64,000 nt of DNA from Sphingomonas echinoides (GTDB lineage Bacteria > Pseudomonadota > Alphaproteobacteria > Sphingomonadales > Sphingomonadaceae), in NCBI RefSeq assembly GCF_029623395.1, contig NZ_JAPYKK010000012.1, positions 1 to 64,000 of the forward strand, given 5' to 3'. Every line of letters starts with the position of its first letter. Positions within the stretch are counted from its first letter, which is position 1. Made by a program: the position numbers and the translations under genes. The notes beneath the pieces are model-generated. The model was not told the origin of the DNA. It saw only the letters and a program-made list of their open reading frames with translations, and made no database searches. This document shows positions 9,030 through 16,891 of the stretch, one piece after another.

Positions 9030-9054
9030 CGGCGGTATGTCCCGGTGCCGGGTG

Positions 9055-9453
9055 TCATGCGCCCACCGCCGGCGCGATCAGCGAGAAGCGCGGGATATCG
9101 ACGTCGAACCCCGCCCCGTCCTCGCCGAGCATGTGATAGCTGCCGACCATCGCCCCGGTCGGCGTCGCGAGCGGGCAGCCCGAGACATAGTCGAAGCTTT
9201 CCCCGGGGGCGATCATCGGTTGCTCGCCGATGACGCCCTCGCCCTCGACCGAATGCCGCGCGCCGCGCCCGTCGGTGATGATCCAGTGGCGCGTGAGCAA
9301 CTGGACCGTCCGCTCCGAGTCGTTCTCGATCCGGATGTGATACGCCCAGAACCACCGTCCCCGCTCGGGCTCGGACTGTTCGGGCAGGAAGCTGACCGAC
9401 ACGCGAACCACCACCCCAAGCGTTTCCGCGACATAGGGGAACAGCGCCTTCAC
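9055..9453 (-). CDS. apaG: ApaG protein (Co2+/Mg2+ efflux protein family)
   Basis: This is a 132-residue single Ig-like beta domain with the ApaG signatures VSVSFLPEQSEPERGRWFWAYHIRIEN, RHWIITDGRG, VEGEGVIGEQP and GESFDYVSGCPLATPTGAMVGSY. The GTG at 9453 is chosen as start because GAAGGA lies about 8 bases upstream and the resulting length matches the family; an ATG at 9486 would add 11 residues unlike the family. ApaG is linked by genetics to cobalt resistance and metal efflux, but its biochemical role is not settled. It lies between metZ and the LysR operon on the same strand. Confidence 0.92.
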   Translation of the reverse strand: MKALFPYVAETLGVVVRVSVSFLPEQSEPERGRWFWAYHIRIENDSERTVQLLTRHWIITDGRGARHSVEGEGVIGEQPMIAPGESFDYVSGCPLATPTGAMVGSYHMLGEDGAGFDVDIPRFSLIAPAVGA

Positions 9454-9493
9454 GACGCGATCCTTCGATCCCGTGCGCCGCCGCACCGCACGC

Positions 9494-10699
9494 TCAAAGC
9501 CCCGCCGCCGTCAGCGCCTGGTCGATGTCCGCGATCACGTCGTCCGCGTCCTCCAGCCCGACGTTGAGGCGGAGCAGCCCCTCGGTCACGCCCATTTCGA
9601 GCCGCTTGTCCTCGGCGACGCCGGAATGCGTGGTCGACGCGGGATGCGTCATCAGCGAGCGCGAATCGCCGATGTTGTTCGAGATATCGACCAGTTCGAG
9701 CGCATCGAGCAACGCATGCGCCTGCGTGCGCCCCGCCACTTCGAACGCGAAGATCGGCCCGCAGGCGTCCATCTGGCGCATCGCCAGTTCGTGTTGCGGG
9801 TGGCTCGGCAGGAACGGATGGAGGATCCGGGGCACGCGCCCTTCGATGAATTTCCCGACCTTGAGCGCATTCTCCGACTGGCGGCGAATGCGCAGGTCGA
9901 GCGTCTCGAGCCCCTTGAGCACGACCCAGGCGTTGAACGCGCTGAGCGTCGGCCCGGTGTTGCGCGTGAAGGGCAGCAACGTATCGTTGATGAACGCTTC
10001 CGTCCCGCACACCGCGCCGGCGAGCACGCGCCCCTGCCCGTCCATCATCTTGGTCGCGCTGTATGCGGTGACATCCGCGCCGAATTCCATCGGCCGCTGG
10101 AGCGCGGGCGTGGCGAAGGCGTTGTCGACCACCGACGTGATCCCGCGCGCGCGCGCGATGTCGCACACCGCCTTCAGGTCGACGACGTCCATCGTCGGGT
10201 TGGCGGGGGTCTCGAAGAAGAACACCTTGGTGTTGGGGCGGCACGCATCCTCGAACTGCTGCGGGTCTCGCGCGTCGATCGTGGTCGTCTCGATCCCGAA
10301 CTTGGGGAGCAGCGTATCGACCAGCCAGCGGCACGATCCGAACGCCGCGCGCCCCGCGACGACATGGTCGCCCGCCTGGAGCTGGCACAGCAGCACCGCG
10401 GTCATCGCCGCCATGCCCGTCGCCATCGTGCGGCACGCTTCCGCGCCCTCCAGAAGGGCGATGCGGTGCTCCAGCATCTCGACCGTCGGGTTCTGCAACC
10501 GCGAATAGGTCATGCCGGTCTGTTCGCCGGCAAAGCGCGCGGCGGCGTCTGCGGCGCAGTCATAGGCATAGCCCGAGGTGAGGAACAACGCCTCCGACGT
10601 CTCCCCCCATTCGCTGCGCGCGGTGCCGCCGCGCACGGCTTGGGTTGCGGGGCGCCACTGGCGGGTGATGCTCTGGTCTTGTCCGGTGCGGCGTTTCAT
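9494..10699 (-). CDS. metZ: O-succinylhomoserine sulfhydrylase
   Basis: The 401-residue protein belongs to the Cys/Met metabolism PLP enzymes. PLP-binding features are SRLQNPTVEMLEHRIALLEGAEA, the phosphate-contacting MATGMAAM, ETPANPT and the Schiff-base Lys217 in SATKMMDGQGR. The C-terminal SRSLMTHPASTTHS segment binds substrate. The overall match is closest to MetZ, which makes homocysteine directly from O-succinyl (or O-acetyl) homoserine and sulfide; related gamma-lyases cannot be fully excluded. The 95-base gap to the divergent membrane glycosyltransferase shows no SAM riboswitch that I can recognise. Confidence 0.9.
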   Translation of the reverse strand: MKRRTGQDQSITRQWRPATQAVRGGTARSEWGETSEALFLTSGYAYDCAADAAARFAGEQTGMTYSRLQNPTVEMLEHRIALLEGAEACRTMATGMAAMTAVLLCQLQAGDHVVAGRAAFGSCRWLVDTLLPKFGIETTTIDARDPQQFEDACRPNTKVFFFETPANPTMDVVDLKAVCDIARARGITSVVDNAFATPALQRPMEFGADVTAYSATKMMDGQGRVLAGAVCGTEAFINDTLLPFTRNTGPTLSAFNAWVVLKGLETLDLRIRRQSENALKVGKFIEGRVPRILHPFLPSHPQHELAMRQMDACGPIFAFEVAGRTQAHALLDALELVDISNNIGDSRSLMTHPASTTHSGVAEDKRLEMGVTEGLLRLNVGLEDADDVIADIDQALTAAGL

Positions 10700-10794
10700 G
10701 CGGCACGCTTTGCCGGTTGGCGGCGGGGCACGTCAATGCCCGTTCCCTGCGACAGCGCTTGAAAGCGGTTCCTTTCGGCTGGATAGAGGCGGAC

Positions 10795-12078
10795 GTGAGC
10801 CACGCGCGCCCCCACCCTTACCGTGCAGCGGCGGCGCTCGCGCTGCTCGCGCAGACGCTGTTCAGCTATCGGCTGACGATCCCGACCAAGCCGATGTTCG
10901 ACGAAACGCATTACGTGCCCGCCGCCCGCACGCTGCTCGCGCTCGCCGGGCCGACCAACATCGAACATCCGCTGCTCGCGAAGGAGATCATCGCCGCGGG
11001 CATCCTGTTGCTCGGCGATACGAGCCTCGGGTGGCGGTTCTTCTCGACGCTGGCGGGGACGGGCGTCGTGCTTGGCGTATTCGCGATCGTCTGGCTGATG
11101 CTCGGCCGCGTCCGCCCGGCAGTGTTCGGCGCGCTGTTCGCGCTGTTCAATGGGACGGTGTTCGTCCAGGCGCGGATCGGGATGCTCGATGGCTTCATGG
11201 CCGCGTTCGCGATCCTCGGCCTCGCCGCGTTGCTGTGGGCGATGCGCGCCGAACGCGGGCGCGAAGCATGGTCCCGCTGGATCCTCGGCGCGGTCCTGCT
11301 GGGGCTGTCGGTCGCGGCGAAATGGGCGGCGGCGCCGCTGATCGGCTTCGCCGCGCTTGGCTTCGTCGCATTGCGGCTGGAGGACGCACGCCGGAGCGGA
11401 CGTTCGGTCTTCGGTGCGCTCAACGCCGGCGGGCAGCGCCATTGGCCGCAGATGGCGGCGATCCCCGCGATGCTGGTGCTGGGCGGGGTCAGCGTCACGG
11501 CCTATTTCGCCACCTTCGCCCCGGCGTTCTTCTACACGCACGATCCGCTGACCTTCGGCACGCTCTTCTCGTTCCAGCAGCGCATGTACGACCGCCAGAC
11601 GCTGCCGTTGCCGTCGCATCCCTATCAGTCGGCCTGGTGGTCCTGGCCCGTGATGGTGCGACCGATCTGGTATCTGTACGAGCGCGTCGACGGGGCGCAG
11701 CGCGGCGTGTTGCTGATCGGCAATCTCGCGATCCTGTGGGGCGGGCTGATCGCGGTGGCGGCGTGTGGCTATGGCGCGATCCGCGACCGCTCGCCGCCGC
11801 TGCTCGCCGCGGCGGCGCTGTGGGTGGCGAGCTATGCGGTGTGGATCGTGATCCCCAAGAAAATCGGCTTCTTCTATTATTATTATCTGCCGAGCATCGC
11901 GCTCTGCATCGCGCTGGCGGTGGCGTTCGACCGCTTCCCGGCGGCGCGGCGGCGTGACACCGCGTTTCTGGCAGGGGTGATCGTGCTGTTCGCGGTGTTC
12001 TATCCGGTGCTGTCGGCAGCCCCGCTCCCCGGGCCCGGGGCGTTCCACTATTGGACGTGGCTTCCCAGCTGGGTGTGA
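10795..12078 (+). CDS. Polytopic membrane glycosyltransferase, GT39/PMT-like
   Basis: This 427-residue protein has about ten hydrophobic helices. The first luminal loop carries FDETHYVPAARTLL and NIEHPLLAKE, the Asp-Glu motif and the His-Pro-Pro/Leu-like motif of dolichyl-phosphate-mannose protein mannosyltransferase and ArnT-type GT-C enzymes. It probably moves a sugar from a polyprenyl-phosphate donor to a periplasmic acceptor. The GTG at 10795 is preceded by GAGG and gives a protein beginning at the first cytoplasmic segment; an upstream in-frame start would read through the metZ promoter region. Acceptor and sugar are unknown. Confidence 0.82.
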   Translation: MSHARPHPYRAAAALALLAQTLFSYRLTIPTKPMFDETHYVPAARTLLALAGPTNIEHPLLAKEIIAAGILLLGDTSLGWRFFSTLAGTGVVLGVFAIVWLMLGRVRPAVFGALFALFNGTVFVQARIGMLDGFMAAFAILGLAALLWAMRAERGREAWSRWILGAVLLGLSVAAKWAAAPLIGFAALGFVALRLEDARRSGRSVFGALNAGGQRHWPQMAAIPAMLVLGGVSVTAYFATFAPAFFYTHDPLTFGTLFSFQQRMYDRQTLPLPSHPYQSAWWSWPVMVRPIWYLYERVDGAQRGVLLIGNLAILWGGLIAVAACGYGAIRDRSPPLLAAAALWVASYAVWIVIPKKIGFFYYYYLPSIALCIALAVAFDRFPAARRRDTAFLAGVIVLFAVFYPVLSAAPLPGPGAFHYWTWLPSWV

Positions 12079-12121
12079 GCGGCAACGTGCGCGGTCCCCC
12101 TTGCCTCATCCCCGCCCCCAC

Positions 12122-12264
12122 CCGTTCGTCCTGAGTAGCGACCGAGTAGGCGGAGCCGTATCGAGGGCGCGTATCGAAGGACAGGTTGTCGCGTGCGGTT
12201 CTTCGATACGCCCCCTCGATACACCCTGAAGAAGGGCTACTCGGTCGCTACTCAGGACGAACGG
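12122..12264. repeat. Long inverted repeat element with perfect 28-bp arms
   Basis: The outer arms 12122-12149 and 12237-12264 are perfect reverse complements of 28 bases. Inner arms containing GTATCGA(A)GG and CTTCGATAC pair again, so the 143-base unit folds as a long imperfect cruciform. It fills most of the gap between the GT39-like gene and the lipoprotein gene. Elements beginning with GTTCGTCCTGAGTAG are frequent in sphingomonad intergenic DNA; I base that on general familiarity, not on a search. Confidence 0.8.
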
Positions 12265-12304
12265 AAAGAGAGAGAGAGAGGGAGAGAGAGAGAGAGAGAG
12301 AGAA
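12265..12304. repeat. (GA)n microsatellite tract
   Basis: About 19 GA/AG dinucleotides, interrupted once by GG at 12281, directly abut the right arm of the long inverted repeat. Such a tract is rare in a high-GC bacterial genome and is prone to slippage. It is outside any supported gene. Confidence 0.9.
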
Positions 12305-12327
12305 GGAGCTGCATCACCCCGCCCCCC

Positions 12328-12363
12328 AAAAACAAAAGGGCGCCCGGGTTTCCCCGGACGCCC
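12328..12363 (-). terminator. Rho-independent terminator of the small lipoprotein gene
   Basis: On the minus strand GGGCGTCCGGGG-AAA-CCCGGGCGCCC is followed by TTTTGTTTTTT. It lies 46 bases after the stop of the lipoprotein gene (12409), the correct position and direction. Confidence 0.85.
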
Positions 12364-12408
12364 CACCAGTTCGAGCTGCGCTTGGGAACAGCCCGATCTG
12401 TTCCGTGA

Positions 12409-12678
12409 TTACATGCCGTTCGACAGGTTCGTGTCGGCATCGTTGGTGCGCATGTCGGTTGCCTGGTTCTGGCCCGTTGCGCGCACTGCGTCCGCCTTGT
12501 TCTCGAGCATTGCTTCGCCTGCCGGGGTCGCTGCGTTGTCTGCTGCTTCCTCGAGGTTGTCTGCAACGGCTTCGGTGTTGGCTTCGATATTGTCAGCAGC
12601 CTGCTCGCGCGGGGTCGAGTTGCAGGCAGCCAAAGAAACGAGGCCAGCAGCGGCTGCGAGAACGAACATCTTCTTCAT
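12409..12678 (-). CDS. Small Ala/Asn-rich lipoprotein (89 aa)
   Basis: The protein begins MKKMFVLAAAAGLVSLAAC, a short signal peptide ending in a clear lipobox (SLAAC). The mature 70 residues are acidic, low complexity and probably helical (ADNIEANTEAVADNLEEAADNAATPAGEAMLENKADAVRA). AAGGG lies 9 bases before the ATG. Its own terminator follows, so it is a monocistronic gene. Similar small entericidin-like or circumsporozoite-like lipoproteins are common in sphingomonads; function unknown. Confidence 0.8.
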   Translation of the reverse strand: MKKMFVLAAAAGLVSLAACNSTPREQAADNIEANTEAVADNLEEAADNAATPAGEAMLENKADAVRATGQNQATDMRTNDADTNLSNGM

Positions 12679-12851
12679 CGTGATATACCCTTTTCGAACG
12701 GCTCGAAGGCCGAAGGCAGATAAGACATAACGCCGTGATTTGTTCCGAAAACCACGAAAACTTTCTTACTATTTCACAAATGTCATTGTAAACAAAGAAT
12801 AAGTATTTGGCGCGACCCTGCCGCAGTTGACTCTGCGGCGGGATCGAACGC

Positions 12852-13853
12852 TCAGTCGAGCGTCAGCACGATCTTGCCGACATGGTCGCCTGCCTCCATC
12901 CGGCGGTGCGCCGCGGGCGCCTCCTCCAGCGAGAAGGTGCGGTCGAGCACCGGCTTGAGCTTCCCGGCCTCGACATGCGGCCAGACGGTGCGATGCAATT
13001 CGTCCGCGACCAGCGTCTTGAACGCGGTGTCGCGCGCGCGCAGCGTCGACCCCGTCAGCGTCAGGCGCCGCCGCATGATCTCGAACAACGGCACCGTCGC
13101 GGTCGCACCGCCCTGCACCGCGATCGAAACGTGGCGCCCGTCCTCGGCGAGGCATTGCAGGTTGCGCGCGACATAATCGCCCCCAACCATGTCGAGCACG
13201 ACCGCGCATCCCGCGCCGCCGGTAATGTCCTTGACCCGCGCCACGAAGTCCTCGGTCTTGTAATTGATCGCGTGCGCCGCGCCGAGCGCCTTGGCGGAAG
13301 CGCATTTGTCGTCCGACCCGGCGGTGACGATGACCGTCAACCCGAAGATTGCGCCCAGCGCGATCGCCATGGTTCCAATGCCGCTGGTGCCGCCGTGGAC
13401 CAGCACGGTGTCGCCCTCGGTCGCGTACCCACGCTCGAACAGGTTGGTCCACACCGTGAACAGCGTTTCCGGGAGCGCTGCCGCCTCGACCATCGACAGC
13501 GCGTTCGGCACGGGCAGCACTTGCCCCGCGGCAACTGCGACATATTCGGCATATCCCCCGCCGGCGACCAGCGCGCAGACTGGTTGGCCGAGCAGGTTCC
13601 CGCCGACGTCGGCCCCTTGCAACACGACGGTGCCCGAAACTTCCAGCCCGAGGATCGACGGCGCGCCCGGTGGTGGCGGATAGCCGCCCTTGCGCTGGAG
13701 CACGTCCGGGCGGTTGACGCCGGCCGCGACCACCCGGATCAGCACTTCATGCGGCGCAATCGTGGGCACAGGCCGTTCGACGACCACCAGAACCTCCGGC
13801 CCACCCGCCTCGCTGGGGTCGATCGCGCGCATCGTTACCGGCAGATCCTGCAT
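12852..13853 (-). CDS. NAD(P)H-quinone oxidoreductase, PIG3/QOR type zinc-free MDR
   Basis: The 333-residue protein is a medium-chain dehydrogenase/reductase. The N-terminal half has GVNRPDVLQRKGGYPPPPGAPSILGLEVSGTV, the PIG3 family signature, and the Rossmann half has VLVHGGTSGIGTMAIALG for NADPH. The structural zinc cysteines of alcohol dehydrogenases are missing, as in quinone oxidoreductases. The ATG at 13853 (GGAAG upstream) is preferred; a TTG at 13889 in the same frame would add 12 residues. It is divergent from the DUF1192 gene and likely reduces quinones or related electrophiles. Confidence 0.88.
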   Translation of the reverse strand: MQDLPVTMRAIDPSEAGGPEVLVVVERPVPTIAPHEVLIRVVAAGVNRPDVLQRKGGYPPPPGAPSILGLEVSGTVVLQGADVGGNLLGQPVCALVAGGGYAEYVAVAAGQVLPVPNALSMVEAAALPETLFTVWTNLFERGYATEGDTVLVHGGTSGIGTMAIALGAIFGLTVIVTAGSDDKCASAKALGAAHAINYKTEDFVARVKDITGGAGCAVVLDMVGGDYVARNLQCLAEDGRHVSIAVQGGATATVPLFEIMRRRLTLTGSTLRARDTAFKTLVADELHRTVWPHVEAGKLKPVLDRTFSLEEAPAAHRRMEAGDHVGKIVLTLD

Positions 13854-13913
13854 CGCTTCCAAGCCCCGTTTTACGCGGCGTTCGGACAAGTCCCGTTTCG
13901 CCAGCGCGCCTTA

Positions 13914-13942
13914 TTGACATCCCCTGCGCGTGGGTCAACGAT
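13914..13942 (+). promoter_or_regulatory. Predicted promoter of the DUF1192 gene (leaderless)
   Basis: A perfect -35 TTGACA (13914-13919) is followed after 17 bases by AACGAT (13937-13942) as a weak -10. The transcript would then start at or next to the A of the ATG at 13950. No Shine-Dalgarno sequence precedes that ATG, which fits a leaderless mRNA. Prediction only. Confidence 0.4.
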
Positions 13943-13949
13943 CCTCCCC

Positions 13950-14147
13950 ATGGACATCGACGAGATTCTCCCGAACAAAGCGGGCGATCCGCTCGCTGCG
14001 GTCATCGCACAGGACCTGGACCCGCTTTCGGTCAAGGAACTCGACGATCGCGTCGCCGCGCTCGAGCGCGAAATCGTTCGGACTAGGGAAAAACGGGATA
14101 GTGCCGTTAACCACCGCGCAACCGCAGATATGCTCTTTAAGTCGTAA
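13950..14147 (+). CDS. DUF1192 family protein
   Basis: The 65-residue protein matches the DUF1192 pattern: MDIDEILPNKAGDPLAAVIAQDLDPLSVKELDDRVAALEREI, a conserved acidic head with DLDPLSVxEL, followed by a short coiled coil and HRATADMLFKS. The family is small, confined largely to alphaproteobacteria, and has no assigned role. It lies 125 bases upstream of clpA on the same strand. Confidence 0.88.
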   Translation: MDIDEILPNKAGDPLAAVIAQDLDPLSVKELDDRVAALEREIVRTREKRDSAVNHRATADMLFKS

Positions 14148-14272
14148 AGTGACTGGTTCCGGAACACAGGAACACCGAGAGTCGTTTTCAAGAGGTTGAT
14201 GCGGGCGACCTGCCTTCCGACATAGCTGGAAAGGGTCGCTCGTCTTACGTGGCCCGCATGGAGTAACTACAG

Positions 14273-16588
14273 ATGCCATCCTTCGCCTCCGCGCTGGAAA
14301 CCACGTTGCACAAAGCCCTTGAGGCTGCGTCTTCGCGCCGGCACGAATATGCTACGCTAGAACATCTGCTGCTCGCCTTAATTGATGACGAGCATGCATC
14401 GAAGGTGATGCAGTCCTGCGGCGTCGATACCGCCGAGCTGACCTCGACCGTCAAACACTATCTCGATACCGAACTGGAAGCGTTGAAAGTCGACGCGGCG
14501 ACCGATCCGTCGCCGACCTCGGGGTTCCAGCGTGTCGTCCAGCGCGCGATCCTGCACGTCCAATCGTCCGGACGCGACGAAGTGACTGGCGCAAACGTGC
14601 TGGTCGCGCTGTTCAGCGAGCGGGAAAGCTATGCCGTCTACTTCCTGCAACAGCAGGATATGAGCCGGCTCGACGCGGTCAGCTTCATCAGCCACGGTGT
14701 CGGCAAGGGTGGCGCTGCCCCCGAGGCGACCTCGCCCAAGGGTGCCGAGGAAGAGAAGCCGCAGAAGCCCGGCGAGAAGGGCAAGGAAAGCGCGCTCAAG
14801 CAGTTCTGCGTCGACCTCAACGAGAAGGCCAAGAAGGGAAAGGTCGATCCGCTGATCGGTCGTGGCCCCGAGGTCGATCGTACGGTCCAGATCCTGTGCC
14901 GCCGTTCGAAGAACAACCCGCTGTATGTGGGTGATCCCGGCGTCGGCAAGACCGCGATCGCCGAAGGTCTCGCGCGCAAGATCGTCGAGGGCGACGTGCC
15001 GGAAGTGCTGCTGCCGGCGGTAATCTACTCGCTGGACATGGGCGCGTTGCTCGCAGGCACCCGGTATCGCGGTGACTTCGAGGAGCGGCTGAAGGCGGTC
15101 GTTACCGAGCTGGAGAAGATGCCCGACGCGATCCTGTTCATCGACGAGATCCACACCGTGATCGGTGCCGGCGCGACCAGCGGCGGCGCGATGGATGCGT
15201 CGAACCTGCTGAAGCCGGCGCTGTCGGGCGGGACGATCCGCTGCATCGGCTCGACCACCTACAAGGAGTTCCGCAACCACTTCGAGAAGGACCGCGCGTT
15301 GCTGCGGCGCTTCCAGAAGATCGACGTCAACGAACCCACGATCGAGGACACGATCAAGATTCTGGCCGGTCTCCGGACCGCGTTCGAAGACCATCACAAG
15401 GTGAAATATACCCCCGACGCGATCAAGTCGGCGGTGGAGCTGTCGGCGCGCTACATCAACGACCGCAAGTTGCCGGACAAGGCGATCGACGTGATCGACG
15501 AAGTCGGTGCGATGCAGATGTTGGTGCCGCTCGCGAAGCGCAAGAAGACGATCACCAGCCGCGAGATCGAGCAGGTCATCGCGACGATGGCGCGCATTCC
15601 GCCGAAAAGCGTGTCTACGGACGACACAAAAGCGCTCGAATCGCTCGAAACCGACCTCAAACGGGTAGTGTTTGGACAAAATGCGGCGATCGAAAAGCTC
15701 GCTTCCGCGATCAAGCTGTCGCGCGCGGGTCTGCGCGATCCCGAGAAGCCGATCGGCAACTATCTGTTCACCGGCCCCACCGGCGTCGGGAAAACCGAGG
15801 TTGCAAAGCAGCTTGCGACGATCATGGGGATCCCGCTCCAGCGCTTCGACATGTCCGAATACATGGAACGCCACTCGGTCTCGCGACTGATCGGCGCGCC
15901 CCCGGGCTACGTCGGATTCGACCAGGGCGGCCTCCTCACCGACGCAATCGACCAGCAGCCGCACTCGGTACTGCTGCTCGACGAGATCGAGAAGGCGCAT
16001 CCCGACCTGTTCAACATCCTGCTGCAAGTCATGGATAACGGGCGCCTTACCGACCAGCACGGCAAGACGGTCGACTTCCGCAACGTCATCCTGATCATGA
16101 CGACGAACGCAGGTGCCGCCGATATGGCACGCGAGACTCTGGGCTTCGGCAACCTCACCCGCGAGGGCGAGGACGAGCAGGCCGTCCAGAAGATGTTCAC
16201 GCCGGAGTTCCGTAACCGTCTCGATGCGATCGTACCGTTCGGCTATTTGCCGACCGAGGTGGTGGCACGGGTCGTGGACAAGTTCATCCTTCAGCTCGAA
16301 TTGCAGCTGGCGGACCGCAACGTTCACATCAACTTGGACGACGAAGCTAAGACATGGCTGACCGCCAAGGGGTATGACAAGCTGTACGGTGCCCGCCCGA
16401 TGGGCCGTTTGATCCAGGAAAAGATCAAGCAGCCGCTCGCCGAGGAACTGCTGTTCGGCAAGCTGGTCCATGGCGGTGAAGTGACGGTGAAGATGAAGGA
16501 AGGTGCGCTGTCGTTCGAAATCACCTCTGCCCCACCGAAGAAGCCGCGGCGCAAGACGACGAACAAGGTCGACAGCACCGCAAAATAA
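14273..16588 (+). CDS. clpA: ATP-dependent Clp protease ATP-binding subunit ClpA
   Basis: The 771-residue protein starts with the Clp N-domain (FASALETTLHKALEAASSRRHEYATLEHLLLALIDD) and carries two AAA+ modules with Walker A motifs GDPGVGKTAIAEG and GPTGVGKTEVAKQ and Walker B segments ILFIDEIHT and VLLLDEIEKAHPD. The absence of a long middle coiled coil separates it from ClpB, and LGFGN after the second Walker B region fits the IGF/L loop that docks ClpP. It unfolds substrates for ClpP. clpS, often next to clpA in proteobacteria, is not adjacent here. A rho-independent terminator follows. Confidence 0.96.
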   Translation: MPSFASALETTLHKALEAASSRRHEYATLEHLLLALIDDEHASKVMQSCGVDTAELTSTVKHYLDTELEALKVDAATDPSPTSGFQRVVQRAILHVQSSGRDEVTGANVLVALFSERESYAVYFLQQQDMSRLDAVSFISHGVGKGGAAPEATSPKGAEEEKPQKPGEKGKESALKQFCVDLNEKAKKGKVDPLIGRGPEVDRTVQILCRRSKNNPLYVGDPGVGKTAIAEGLARKIVEGDVPEVLLPAVIYSLDMGALLAGTRYRGDFEERLKAVVTELEKMPDAILFIDEIHTVIGAGATSGGAMDASNLLKPALSGGTIRCIGSTTYKEFRNHFEKDRALLRRFQKIDVNEPTIEDTIKILAGLRTAFEDHHKVKYTPDAIKSAVELSARYINDRKLPDKAIDVIDEVGAMQMLVPLAKRKKTITSREIEQVIATMARIPPKSVSTDDTKALESLETDLKRVVFGQNAAIEKLASAIKLSRAGLRDPEKPIGNYLFTGPTGVGKTEVAKQLATIMGIPLQRFDMSEYMERHSVSRLIGAPPGYVGFDQGGLLTDAIDQQPHSVLLLDEIEKAHPDLFNILLQVMDNGRLTDQHGKTVDFRNVILIMTTNAGAADMARETLGFGNLTREGEDEQAVQKMFTPEFRNRLDAIVPFGYLPTEVVARVVDKFILQLELQLADRNVHINLDDEAKTWLTAKGYDKLYGARPMGRLIQEKIKQPLAEELLFGKLVHGGEVTVKMKEGALSFEITSAPPKKPRRKTTNKVDSTAK

Positions 16589-16611
16589 GTGGGCCAGTCG
16601 GTTACAAAATC

Positions 16612-16648
16612 AGCGCGGGTTCGGCGATGCCGGACCCGCGCTTTTTTT
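16612..16648 (+). terminator. Rho-independent terminator of clpA
   Basis: AGCGCGGGTTCGGC pairs with GCCGGACCCGCGCT (one G-U) around a short loop and is followed by seven T. It lies 23 bases after the clpA stop. The rest of the gap up to 16891 holds no supported gene; a TTAACCAC sequence at 16788-16795 resembles a CtrA half-site. Confidence 0.88.
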
Positions 16649-16891
16649 GTTCTTCGAAGTCGCGACCTTGCGCCCATGCCGTTGGTCGCTCGCCTCGCTT
16701 TCGGGCAAAATCAACCGATTCGCTCGCATGGCCAAGGCATCGCTTGCGGCACACCAATTGCCGTACGTCGCGTGTGCTACCACCCCGTTAACCACCGTGT
16801 GCGTGGACAATCCGCCACAATCAGTCCTTGAAAAGCAAATCGAACGCCAAATTTTACTTTCCGTTCGTCATCATGGAGCTAGGAATCGAGC

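Noticed and set aside
10700..10794. SAM-type riboswitch in front of metZ
   Set aside because: The 95-base leader shows no recognisable SAM-II or SAH riboswitch core; the short GC-rich gap only has room for two divergent promoters.
12265..12304. GA tract as part of a coding repeat or CRISPR-like array
   Set aside because: There are no spacers and the frames across it encode only Arg-Glu or Ser-Leu repeats; it is a simple microsatellite.
14378..16471. 697-codon open frame on the minus strand opposite clpA
   Set aside because: Shadow of clpA caused by high GC content; no ribosome binding site or family motif.
16610..16810. 66-codon minus-strand frame between clpA and the cyclase
   Set aside because: No ribosome binding site, overlaps the clpA terminator and the cyclase promoter region, no recognisable protein features.
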